Under the pieces are notes generated by a model. That model searched no databases. It had not been told where the DNA came from and worked only from the letters and a program-made list of their open reading frames with translations. Below, one piece after another: positions 8,289-16,574 of a stretch of 64,000 nt of DNA. The DNA comes from CAWCKS01 sp963796195 (GTDB lineage: Bacteria; Pseudomonadota; Alphaproteobacteria; Rhizobiales; Xanthobacteraceae), in assembly GCA_963796195.1 (NCBI GenBank), contig CAWCKS010000004.1, positions 62,001 through 126,000 on the forward strand. Reading direction: 5' to 3'. The first letter of the stretch is position 1; the number at the start of each line of letters is the position of its first letter. A program made the translations under genes and the position numbers.

Positions 8289-9689
8289 ATGCCGCAAACA
8301 TTGTTCGACAAGATCTGGGACGCCCACATCGTCCGCGACCTCGGCGACGGCTGGGCCCTGCTCCACATCGACCGCCACCTCTTGCACGACCTCTCCGGAT
8401 CGGCGGCGCTGCGCAGCGTGAAGCGGCGCGGGCTGAAGGTGCGCAATCCCGAACTGGTGTTCGCAACACCCGATCACGCGGTGTCGAGCGCACCCGGTCG
8501 CACCGGCACGACGTTCCCGGTCGGCGCGCGGTTGTGGAGCGATCTCAAGACGCTGTCCGCCGAAGCAGGCATTCGCATGTTCGACCTTGGCGAGGATGGC
8601 CAGGGCATCGTCCATGTGATGGGGCCGGAGCTTGGGCTGGTGCTGCCCGGGATCACGTTGGTGTGCGGCGACAGCCACACCTGCACCAACGGTGCGCTTG
8701 GCGCGCTCGCCTTCGGCATCGGCTCGTCGGAAAGCAGCCATGTGCTGGCGACGCAGACGCTGCGCCAGCGCAAGCCAAAACGGATGCGCATCCGCCTCGG
8801 CGGCAAGCTCGGCCATGGCGTCGTTGCGAAGGACTTGATCCTGCACCTGATTGGCAAGCTGGGAGCTGCCGCCGGCGTCGAGCACGCCATCGAATATGCC
8901 GGCTTGACGATCCGCGGCTTGTCGATCGAGGAGCGGCTGACGATCTGCAATCTCTCAGTGGAGATGGGCGCGAAGTCCGGCATGATCGCGCCTGATGAGA
9001 CCACCTTCGCCTATGTGGCAGACAAGCCGTTTGCGCCTGAGGGAGCCGTGCTGGAGCGGGCGATCGCCGCGTGGCGCAAGCTTACCAGCGATGACGACGC
9101 GAGCTTCGATCGCGACGAGCAGGTCGACGTGTCAAACGTGGCACCGACCATTACCTGGGGCACCAGCCCGCAGCACGCGATCGGCGTCGACCAGGCAATC
9201 CCCGATCCCGCGCGGGAAAACGACGCGACGGCGCGCGACAACATGCAGGCCGCGCTCGACTATATGGGGCTGCAGCCAGGCCGTCCCATCGCCGGCACCA
9301 AAGTCGACCGCGTGTTCATCGGCTCGTGCACGAATTCGCGTATCTCGGATCTCCGCGCCGCGGCCGCGATCGCGCGCAACCGTCGCGTCGCTGATGGCGT
9401 GACCGCCTGGGTCGTGCCGGGTTCGCTGCGGGTCAAGCGCGCCGCCGAGGCGGAGGGCCTCGACCACATCTTCCGCGTTGCCGGCTTCGAGTGGCGCGAG
9501 CCGGGCTGCAGCATGTGCGTCGGCGCCAACGGCGAACTGGTTGCGCCGGGCGCGCGCTGCGTCTCGACCACCAACCGCAACTTTGTCGGACGGCAAGGCC
9601 CCGGCGCGCGGACGCATCTCGCAAGTCCGGCAATGGCGGTAGCTGCAGCTGTGACCGGCGCCATCAGCGACGTGAGGCGTCTCGCATGA
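8289..9689 (+). CDS. Aconitase/3-isopropylmalate dehydratase-family large subunit (LeuC-like)
   Basis: 466 residues, normal LeuC length. The three cysteines that ligate the 4Fe-4S cluster are visible: Cys347 in FIGSCTNSR and Cys407/Cys410 in PGCSMCVGANG. VCGDSHTCTNGALG at about 125-138 is the other family hallmark. It should pair with the next gene as a two-subunit hydro-lyase moving a hydroxyl between adjacent carbons of a di- or tricarboxylate. The context (lyase, PrpD) argues against leucine synthesis; a dimethylmaleate or methylaconitate hydratase is more likely. Its TGA overlaps the next ATG by four bases, implying translational coupling. Confidence 0.9.
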   Translation: MPQTLFDKIWDAHIVRDLGDGWALLHIDRHLLHDLSGSAALRSVKRRGLKVRNPELVFATPDHAVSSAPGRTGTTFPVGARLWSDLKTLSAEAGIRMFDLGEDGQGIVHVMGPELGLVLPGITLVCGDSHTCTNGALGALAFGIGSSESSHVLATQTLRQRKPKRMRIRLGGKLGHGVVAKDLILHLIGKLGAAAGVEHAIEYAGLTIRGLSIEERLTICNLSVEMGAKSGMIAPDETTFAYVADKPFAPEGAVLERAIAAWRKLTSDDDASFDRDEQVDVSNVAPTITWGTSPQHAIGVDQAIPDPARENDATARDNMQAALDYMGLQPGRPIAGTKVDRVFIGSCTNSRISDLRAAAAIARNRRVADGVTAWVVPGSLRVKRAAEAEGLDHIFRVAGFEWREPGCSMCVGANGELVAPGARCVSTTNRNFVGRQGPGARTHLASPAMAVAAAVTGAISDVRRLA

Positions 9690-10315
9690 CACCGTTCACA
9701 ACAGTCTCAGGGCATGCGGCGCCGCTGATGAAAACCAATGTCGACACCGACGTGATCATTCGCATCGAGCGGCTGACAGCCGGCAAGGCAAGCGAACTCG
9801 GCCGGTACGCACTTGAAGCGCTGCGCTATCGCGCCGACGGCAGCGAGAACCCGGAGTTCGTGTTCAACCAGCCAAAATATCGCGCCGCGCCGATCCTGAT
9901 TGCGGGAAAGAATTTCGGCTGCGGCTCGTCGCGCGAAGGCGCGGTGTGGGCGCTGATGGGCATGGGCGTGCGCGTCGTCATCGCCGAAAGCTTTGGCGAT
10001 ATCTTCTACGGCAACTGTTTTCAGAACGGCATGCTGCCGATCCGCCTTCCTGCAGATGTGGTGCAAAGCCTCGTCGAGGAGTCGCTCGGCAGCGACGCAG
10101 CGTTCACGGTCGATCTCGAACGCGCGTTGCTCTCGACCCCGTCGGGCAAGGCAATCACGTTCACCGTCGACAAGCTGCGCCGCGAATCCCTGCTGACCGG
10201 ACTCGACGACGTGGGGCTGACGATGAAAAGCGACGACGAGATCGCCGCCTGGCAGGCCGCCGATCGCCAGGCGCGTCCATGGATCTGGACCGCCAGTGCG
10301 AGCAGCCTGCGCTGA
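9686..10315 (+). CDS. Aconitase/3-isopropylmalate dehydratase-family small subunit (LeuD-like)
   Basis: 209 residues starting at the ATG inside the ATGA overlap with the large subunit. It is the swivelling domain: NVDTDVIIRIERL near the start, then KNFGCGSSREGAVWAL, the loop that defines LeuD and aconitase domain 4, and a region FGDIFYGNCFQNGMLPI. This subunit determines substrate choice in the family, but the specific residues cannot be assigned from sequence alone. It works with the preceding gene product. Confidence 0.9.
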   Translation: MTPFTTVSGHAAPLMKTNVDTDVIIRIERLTAGKASELGRYALEALRYRADGSENPEFVFNQPKYRAAPILIAGKNFGCGSSREGAVWALMGMGVRVVIAESFGDIFYGNCFQNGMLPIRLPADVVQSLVEESLGSDAAFTVDLERALLSTPSGKAITFTVDKLRRESLLTGLDDVGLTMKSDDEIAAWQAADRQARPWIWTASASSLR

Positions 10316-10337
10316 GCGCAAGAACGGGAATAAACGA

Positions 10338-11774
10338 ATGGCTGATCTTCGTTTCAAGGGCGTCGCGGAAGCGCCAACCGATCCCAAAGGGACGACCGGG
10401 CAGCTCGCCGAATGGCTTTACGGGCTTCGCCTCGAAGCGGTGCCCGACAATGTCCGGGCGCGTGCAAAACACCTGATCCTCGACGGCATCGCCTGCGCGC
10501 TGGTCGGCGCCCGACTGCCGTGGTCGGAAACCGCGGTCGAAACCATCACGCGCTTCGAAGGATCGGGCGACAAGACCATCATCGGCTGGGGGCGCACGGC
10601 AAGCGGCCCGGTGGCCTGCCTGCTCAACGGCACTTTCATCCAAGGCATCGAACTCGACGATTTCCATCCGCTCGGACCGTTGCATAGCGCATCAGTGGTC
10701 GTCCCTGCCCTGCTCGCATGCGCGGAAGAACTCGGCCATGTCAGCGGCGCAAGATTCCTCACCGCCGCAATCGCCGGCTTCGAGGTCGGGCCGCGGGTCG
10801 GCATGGCCTTGCATGGCGCGCAAATGCTGTCGCGCGGCTGGCATTCGGGCTCGGTGTTCGGCACCCACGCAGCGGCCGCTGCGGCCGGCGTATTGCTCGA
10901 CCTCGATGCGTCGCGCTTCGAGGACGCGCTTGGCCTCGCCGGCACGCAATCGGCAGGCCTGATGGCGGCGCAGTTCGAAGCGATGTGCAAGCGCATGCAT
11001 CACGGTTTTTCCGCGCGCAACGGGCTTTACGCGGCCATGCTCGCAGCCGGCGGCTACACCGGTATCAAGCGCGTGTTCGAGCGCGACTATGGCGGGTTCC
11101 TGTCGGTGTTCGGCGAAGGGCATCAGCCTGACGCCAGCAAGCTCGTCGCGGGATTGGGTGATCGCTGGGAGACAATGCGCATCGCGATCAAGCCCTACGC
11201 GGCGATGGGCGCGCTGCACGCGCCGCTCGATGCGATCTTCGACATCATGGAGAAGCGGCCGCTCAACCCTGCGGAGATCGCGAAAATCGACATCGACATG
11301 TCGCACGCGGCCTATCATCACGGCTGGTGGAAGCTGGAACGGCCGCTGACACCGATCGCTGCGCAGATGAACGTGGCTTACGCCGTCGCTGTCGCAATCC
11401 TCGACGGCGCTGCGATGGTGCAGCAGTTTGCGCCACAACGCATCAACCGCGACGACGTGTGGGCGATGGTCGAGAAGATCACCGCGCGTCACGATCCGGA
11501 GTTCGACAAGTCGGGATCGCGGCAGACGCGTATGACGGTCACGCTCAAGGACGGCAGCAAGCTGCAGCATCTCGTGGAGGCCGCACGTACATTCACCAAG
11601 CCGCTGACGAACGACGAGGTTGTCGGGAAATACCGCGCGCTGACCGACGGCATCGTGACGCCGCAACGGCAGAGCGACATCATCGATGTCGTCGTCAACC
11701 TGGACACGGCGAAGGACACTGCGCGCCTGAGCCAACTGCTCGCGCCGGCAGTCGAACCGGCGTTCAAGCAATGA
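10338..11774 (+). CDS. MmgE/PrpD family protein (2-methylcitrate dehydratase-like)
   Basis: 478 residues from the ATG at 10338, after GGGAA. MmgE/PrpD features include LILDGIACALVGA near the start, the NGTFIQGIELDDFHP strand, HSASVVVPALLA, and MHHGFSARNGLYAAMLA in the middle. Members dehydrate 2-methylcitrate, decarboxylate cis-aconitate or isomerise iminodisuccinate, so the reaction is not fixed by family. With the aconitase-like pair and the lyase it completes a set that could convert a methylated hydroxy-tricarboxylate to pyruvate and succinate or propionate. Confidence 0.88.
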   Translation: MADLRFKGVAEAPTDPKGTTGQLAEWLYGLRLEAVPDNVRARAKHLILDGIACALVGARLPWSETAVETITRFEGSGDKTIIGWGRTASGPVACLLNGTFIQGIELDDFHPLGPLHSASVVVPALLACAEELGHVSGARFLTAAIAGFEVGPRVGMALHGAQMLSRGWHSGSVFGTHAAAAAAGVLLDLDASRFEDALGLAGTQSAGLMAAQFEAMCKRMHHGFSARNGLYAAMLAAGGYTGIKRVFERDYGGFLSVFGEGHQPDASKLVAGLGDRWETMRIAIKPYAAMGALHAPLDAIFDIMEKRPLNPAEIAKIDIDMSHAAYHHGWWKLERPLTPIAAQMNVAYAVAVAILDGAAMVQQFAPQRINRDDVWAMVEKITARHDPEFDKSGSRQTRMTVTLKDGSKLQHLVEAARTFTKPLTNDEVVGKYRALTDGIVTPQRQSDIIDVVVNLDTAKDTARLSQLLAPAVEPAFKQ

Positions 11775-11785
11775 TTGTTTGACCA

Positions 11786-12550
11786 ATGAACCTCGGCACC
11801 TCCCGCCATCGCAAAGTCTCGCTGGTCCTCAGCGACGGCATCGCCAGCGGCCGCTATCGCATGGGCGAGTCGTTGCCCGGCGAAGAAGCGCTGGCCAAAA
11901 TGTTCGAGGTGTCGCGGGTGACGATCCGCCGTGCGCTCGCCGATCTCGACGCCGCCGGTCTGATCGAGCGCAAGCACGGGCTCGGCACCTTTGTGAGGAG
12001 CAAGCCCGATGCGCGGAACTCGAGCCCGATGAACCGGCTGGTGAGCCAGATCGCTCAGGCCGGCAAGCTTGCCGTCGAGGTGATCGAATTCGAATACGGC
12101 GTGCCGCCGGAAAGCGTGCGGAAACTGCTGCAGCTCGCGCCCGGCGAGGAGACACAGCGCGTGGTGCGTATCCGGCGCAACAAGACCGGACCGGTCATGC
12201 ATCTGACCACCTATGTGCCGGCCGGGATCGGCCGCAGCTACTCGCGGAAGGATCTCGACCGCATGCCGCTCTACGAGCTCTTGGCGCGCGCCGGAAAGAC
12301 CTACCGCAAGGCGCGCGAAGCAGTCGGGGCGTGTCTCGCCGATCCCATTGTCGCCCCCCTGCTCAAGGTCAACGTCGGTGCAGCGCTACTATTCGTTCAG
12401 CGCATCTTGTCGACCGAGGCTGACGAGCCGGTTGAATATCTGGAACTGCGCGCTTCGCCCGACACCTACATGCTGACGCGTTCCTGGGATTCGGCTACCG
12501 AGCCGGTGGAACTTGTGGGCAGCTTCGGCCCCTACACGAACGACGTCTGA
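11786..12550 (+). CDS. GntR-family transcriptional regulator, HutC subfamily (UTRA domain)
   Basis: 254 residues. Residues 8-75 form the winged helix: SLPGEEALAKMFEVSRVTIRRALADL then the wing IERKHGLGTFV. Residues about 90-240 are a UTRA effector domain, ending EYLELRASPDTYMLTRSW. It is the last gene of the lyase/dehydratase operon, twelve bases after PrpD, and is probably a local repressor relieved by a pathway carboxylate. The 20-bp palindrome before the operon is the best operator candidate. Confidence 0.9.
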   Translation: MNLGTSRHRKVSLVLSDGIASGRYRMGESLPGEEALAKMFEVSRVTIRRALADLDAAGLIERKHGLGTFVRSKPDARNSSPMNRLVSQIAQAGKLAVEVIEFEYGVPPESVRKLLQLAPGEETQRVVRIRRNKTGPVMHLTTYVPAGIGRSYSRKDLDRMPLYELLARAGKTYRKAREAVGACLADPIVAPLLKVNVGAALLFVQRILSTEADEPVEYLELRASPDTYMLTRSWDSATEPVELVGSFGPYTNDV

Positions 12551-12808
12551 CGCCGGGCTTCCCCTATCGCAATGCCCAACGATTTGGGTCAGGGCTCCAA
12601 ATCAACCGATCAATGCCGCGACGCAGCAGGAGGCGAGGTCGCATCTATCGACCTCCCTGCCCAGAAACGAGTCAGATTGAACAAACTTCGTGCAACCGAG
12701 ACGCGACTTCGCGCGCGCTCGGGTCGTCATGGTTTAGGCCCGGTTAAGAAGAATCGCTCAGCTTCATAACGGACATCGTCCGGCTTGAAACAACTGGAGT
12801 GCCTGAAC

Positions 12809-13912
12809 ATGCCGCCCGCGGCCGCAGCTGCCCTGAAGATCGCCCCATCGGCTCACGGCGGCGCTCCCGACGATCAGAGCCGCACAGATGTTTCGACACT
12901 AACGGCGAGGCTCACCGCCGAAGTCAATCAGGTCGCCTGCGAAAAGACCGGCGAGATCCAGAAGATCACCAAGCAGATGAAAATGCTGGCGCTGAACGCG
13001 CTGATCGAGAGTTCGCGCGCGGGAACACACGGCGCGGGCTTTGCCGTCGTGGCGCAGGAGGTGCGCAGCGTCGGCCAGTCAGTCGAGAACATCGCCCAGG
13101 ACCTGGAATCGCAGCTGACCAAGCGCACCGCCGAGCTCATGCAATCGATCGAAGACATGGTCGAGCGCGCCAAGGGCGAACAATTCGTCGATCTCTCGCT
13201 CAACGCCGTCGAGCTGATCGATCGCAATCTCTATGAGCGGACCTGCGATGTTCGGTGGTGGGCGACAGACTCGGCCGTCGTGCAATGCGCCTCGAGCCGT
13301 TCCGAGGCCGACGCCGCCTACGCCTCTCAGCAACTCGCCGTCATCCTCAGCGCGTACACGGTCTATCTCGACCTCTGGCTCTGCGATTTGAATGGCAACG
13401 TGATCGCCAATGGTCGCGGCGACAAATTTAGGGTCAAAGACCAGAATGTCGCAAACACGCGATGGTTTCAGGAGGCGCTGAGCTTGAGGTCAGGCGACGA
13501 CTATGTTGCCGGCGATATCGAACGACAGCCTTTCCTCAACAACGCGCAGGTTGCGACCTATTGTGCTGGTGTTCGCGAGGGCGGCACCGCCCACGGCAAG
13601 CTGCTCGGCATTCTCGCCATTCACTTCGATTGGGAGGTGCAGGCAAGCGCGATCGTGCGCGGCGTGCGGGTCGGCGCCGATGAAAACGCACGGGCGTTGC
13701 TGGTCGATTCCAATTGCCGCGTGATTGCGGCGTCCGACGGAGCCGGCCTGCTGACCGAGCACATCGCGTTGCGGCGCGACGGCAAGGCGGAAGGTTTCTA
13801 TCGCGATGCCGCCGGCACGCTGGTCGCATTCCATGTCACGCCGGGCTACGAGACCTATCGCGGGCTCGGCTGGTATGGCGTGATTGTGCAGCCCGCTGTC
13901 ACCGGGAGGTAG
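12809..13912 (+). CDS. Soluble methyl-accepting chemotaxis-like protein with C-terminal Cache-type domain
   Basis: 367 residues from the ATG at 12809 (GGAG nine bases upstream; an earlier TTG has no such site). Residues about 45-110 match the MCP signalling tip that binds CheA/CheW (MLALNALIESSRAG, then GFAVVAQEVRSV), but the long coiled-coil arms are very short. From about 140 to the end there is a Cache-like sensor with DLNGNVIANGRG and TYRGLGWYGVIVQ. There is no signal peptide or membrane helix, so the sensor sits in the cytoplasm. The order, tip before sensor, is reversed relative to classical receptors. Confidence 0.75.
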   Translation: MPPAAAAALKIAPSAHGGAPDDQSRTDVSTLTARLTAEVNQVACEKTGEIQKITKQMKMLALNALIESSRAGTHGAGFAVVAQEVRSVGQSVENIAQDLESQLTKRTAELMQSIEDMVERAKGEQFVDLSLNAVELIDRNLYERTCDVRWWATDSAVVQCASSRSEADAAYASQQLAVILSAYTVYLDLWLCDLNGNVIANGRGDKFRVKDQNVANTRWFQEALSLRSGDDYVAGDIERQPFLNNAQVATYCAGVREGGTAHGKLLGILAIHFDWEVQASAIVRGVRVGADENARALLVDSNCRVIAASDGAGLLTEHIALRRDGKAEGFYRDAAGTLVAFHVTPGYETYRGLGWYGVIVQPAVTGR

Positions 13913-13946
13913 GGCTCGCGACCTGGGTGATCAGGAAGTTGGGCAA

Positions 13947-14765
13947 TCAATACGGCGCGCCAGGCGCGTATTGTGTCGTAACCGGCGGCCGCTTCGGCGC
14001 CAGCTTCTCCTTGTCGAGAAATTCTGACAGCGCGCCGGAAATTCTCTCTTTCAAATCCTCGGGCCCCCGGTCGCTGAGGTCGGTGTGCGGCGCGCCAGTC
14101 ATAACAACGTCGACGCCTTCCTTCTCGCGGTCGGCTTCACTGGGCACGACGCCCTGATCCGGCTTGTATGCCCCGCCCGACGAACGGAACGACAGGAGCC
14201 GGCTGCGCACGAATTCGAGCGGCACGCGGAGATTGTCGAGAGTGACGACCTTGACCACCGAGTCGGGGTGGCCGGCGGCATAGAACACCGAGATGTCGCC
14301 GCCCTGGGAATGGCCGACCACCAGCAAATGATCGTAGTCGGCGATCGGCTCGGTCTTCCTGAGCTCGCTGAGGACGAAGTCGATGTTAGCGGCACCGCGC
14401 TCATAGGCCGGCAGCCGGCCGACATAAGGATAGCCCTTCATCGAGAGCGGCGGATCGGTCGGCAGATCGTGCTGAATGCTCGCAACCAAGAAACCGCGTG
14501 CCGCGAGCATGTTGCAGATGAATGAATATTCGCTGCTGCCGACGGTGTTGCCATGATTGACGATGGCAACCGGCAGCACGCTCATGCCGGCATAGGCGGC
14601 CATTTCCTTATCGCGGCGGACATAGAGATCGACCGGTACGCTGCGGCTTCGCGCAGAATCGTAGAGCGGCAGGCGATCATGCCGGATCGCAAGCCTCGTC
14701 GCAGCAATCGCTGCAACGACCACCACGAGCAGCACCGATGCGCCGATCAGCAGTTTGCGTTTCAT
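13947..14765 (-). CDS. Membrane-anchored or secreted alpha/beta hydrolase (dienelactone hydrolase/lipase-like)
   Basis: 272 residues from the ATG at 14765. The N-terminus KRKLLIGASVLLVVVVAAIAA is a signal anchor. Then come PVAIVNHGNTVGSS (oxyanion loop), the nucleophile elbow VVGHSQGGDIS, and a late TGAPHTDLSDR that may hold the catalytic His. An upstream in-frame ATG at 14867 has GAGG five bases before it and would add a 34-residue cytoplasmic tail; either could be right. Relatives are cutinase-, PAF-acetylhydrolase- or lipase-type esterases acting in the periplasm. Substrate is unknown. Confidence 0.8.
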   Translation of the reverse strand: MKRKLLIGASVLLVVVVAAIAATRLAIRHDRLPLYDSARSRSVPVDLYVRRDKEMAAYAGMSVLPVAIVNHGNTVGSSEYSFICNMLAARGFLVASIQHDLPTDPPLSMKGYPYVGRLPAYERGAANIDFVLSELRKTEPIADYDHLLVVGHSQGGDISVFYAAGHPDSVVKVVTLDNLRVPLEFVRSRLLSFRSSGGAYKPDQGVVPSEADREKEGVDVVMTGAPHTDLSDRGPEDLKERISGALSEFLDKEKLAPKRPPVTTQYAPGAPY

Positions 14766-15371
14766 GGCGACCCGCCGCGCAATCCTCAAGGAGGATTGTA
14801 TTGGCTCACCATCCGCAGTCGCGGATTGATCCAGCGCAACGTCGTCCCGGTTGACCGTCAAGGACATCGAAACCTCGATAGCTGCCGCCCTTGTTCTTCG
14901 CCTGTAACAACGCCGTGAGTGGCTGGCTGGTTCGGCGCCGATTTGCCGGGCCTTTCGGTGCCGGCAAAACGCTACCGTTGGCGCGGTGTATGACCTGTCA
15001 AGCCAATCAATTGCAATAGATTTTCGGGTATGGATTGGCTGCATCGCGGCCACTGATTGCGCACCGCAACATCACCATGAAACACCGTTGAAGCCATTTT
15101 CTCGACCAGACGAAAAGCGGCTGAAACGGTCCGGGTGCAGAGTTGGCGTGCGGGTTCAGAGATCAATGGGGATCATCATGATGACCGTTCTCGCAATTGC
15201 TGCCGTAGTGGAGATCGGAATTCTCGATTGCCGAGATCGCGACCAGAGCGCGGCTCGTCGTGCAATCGCTTTCGTCACGGCCGCGTGGTCGGCTGAACGT
15301 ACAGGCCTCAGGGGCTGACTTTGCCCTGCATGCAACTTTGCATAAAATCTTTCCGAGCAGACCTGTGCTGG
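14766..15371. other. Gene-poor stretch, no convincing gene
   Basis: About 600 bases between the hydrolase and a small secreted-protein frame. It holds the possible longer start of the hydrolase (14867). On the plus strand, 15166-15318 could encode a 50-residue peptide with a hydrophobic start (MMTVLAIAAVVEIGI) but has only a weak ribosome site. I see no RNA gene, repeat or strong terminator. Confidence 0.4.
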
Positions 15372-15620
15372 TCAATCGCGTTGCGCGGCAAGGGTCTTGC
15401 ACCGCTCCTGTTTCTTCTCGAATGCCTCCGGGTGATTTTGCATCACGCATTGCTTCTTCGCGGGCCCGGGAGGCAGATCCTTGCAGGCCTGCGCGCCGGC
15501 AGAGCGTCCAAGCCATGCCAACGATAACGCGACAAGGGCGACAACAAGCCTCGCCGAAACATCCGCTCGAAACGACGGCCGTTCACCAGTACATGCCCGA
15601 CAATCCTTAGCCCTTCTCAA
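15372..15620 (-). CDS. Small secreted hypothetical protein
   Basis: The frame contains a convincing signal peptide (ARLVVALVALSLAWLGRSAGAQA) followed by a short mature part ACKDLPPGPAKKQCVMQNHPE with cysteines and a charged end. Only a TTG at 15620 serves as start, overlapping the stop of the upstream methyltransferase, so the start is uncertain. The mature sequence resembles short Cys/Lys-rich periplasmic proteins of this lineage. No function is known. Confidence 0.45.
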   Translation of the reverse strand: MRRAKDCRACTGERPSFRADVSARLVVALVALSLAWLGRSAGAQACKDLPPGPAKKQCVMQNHPEAFEKKQERCKTLAAQRD

Positions 15621-16513
15621 TGATCAGACCGATCGACGTGCAATCGTAAGGGCCGAGCCGCAGCGCCAGGTGACCTGCGGCCTGGTACGGCGGCAGGTCG
15701 ACCAGGTTCTCAATGAACCCCGGACCACGATTGAAGTCGAGCGGCGCCACGCGATGACCGGCGCGCGTCAATCGATCGATCAGACGTTCGATATCGGAGC
15801 GGCGATAAATGCACAGCCGCTCGGACTCGAATGTCGTCTCGTTTGACGTCAGGTTGAATTCGGTGGTGTGGACCGCGATGCCTCCCGTCTTCAACGTCCG
15901 CATCGCGTTCTCGACAAAGTCCAGCCCGCGCTCGAGCGAGCCGAGATGTTCGAAGGCGCAGGACGACCAGCAGAAGTCATAGCCGGCGATATCGTCGGGG
16001 ATCGCGTTCATATCGACGGTGCGATAGCGGACCCGGTCGTCGAACAGCTTCTGGGGACAGATCGCATCATTGGCGAGAGCTGCGAGCTCGCTGGCGTGCT
16101 CGCGGGTGTCCGCCCAGCCCTGCTCCCTCGCCTGCTCGACCGCCTGATCAGTGGCGAGGATGGCGCAGCCATGCGCCGCAAAAAGCGCCGGCAGCGGCTC
16201 GCGACCGACCGCAAACGCAAGGCCCCGGCGCTGCGTGCGCGAGCAACCCGCGTTCGAATAGCGTCTGGATAATGAAGAACCATTCCCAGAGCTTGCGATG
16301 AAATCTCGGCGGCTCGCCGATCGCCCACATCCAGTGCCGGTATTCGTCGAGCGTGAAGTGGATCTGCTGGCACAATGACGATGACAGCCCGATGTGACCC
16401 GGCCGTGCCTTGAGCGGCTTCGATCCGCCCATCACCGCCGCGTAGAATTCCGGATGCTGCTCGATCGCAAATGCGTCCAGCAGTGCGCGGGCGGGCGCTG
16501 AGGTGTCGGTCAT
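15607..16513 (-). CDS. Class I SAM-dependent methyltransferase-like protein, frameshifted
   Basis: Read from the ATG at 16513 (MTDTSAPARALLDAFAIEQ), the frame runs through LWEWFFIIQTLFERGLL and then fails near 16230. The continuation is in another frame: GLAFAVGREPLPALFAA (the SAM-binding motif I region), then YDFCWSSCAFEHLGS and METHYL-fold strands ending YDCTSIGLIIEKG. The two parts join into one protein of about 300 residues with one indel in the GC-rich stretch at 16226-16240. It is the last gene of the long minus-strand operon, about 60 bases after the carboxylase. Substrate is unknown; whether the lesion is biological is unclear. Confidence 0.7.
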
Positions 16514-16574
16514 GCAGCCAATCCGGGCTCGGCGAAAATCGTCAGAGAAAGCGTAGCCGGTCGGAGCGACTGCG

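Noticed and set aside
12635..12655. A perfect 7-bp dyad (GAGGTCG...CGACCTC) in the gap after the GntR gene
   Set aside because: No T-run follows and the gap is GC-rich, so it may be chance; not called as a terminator.
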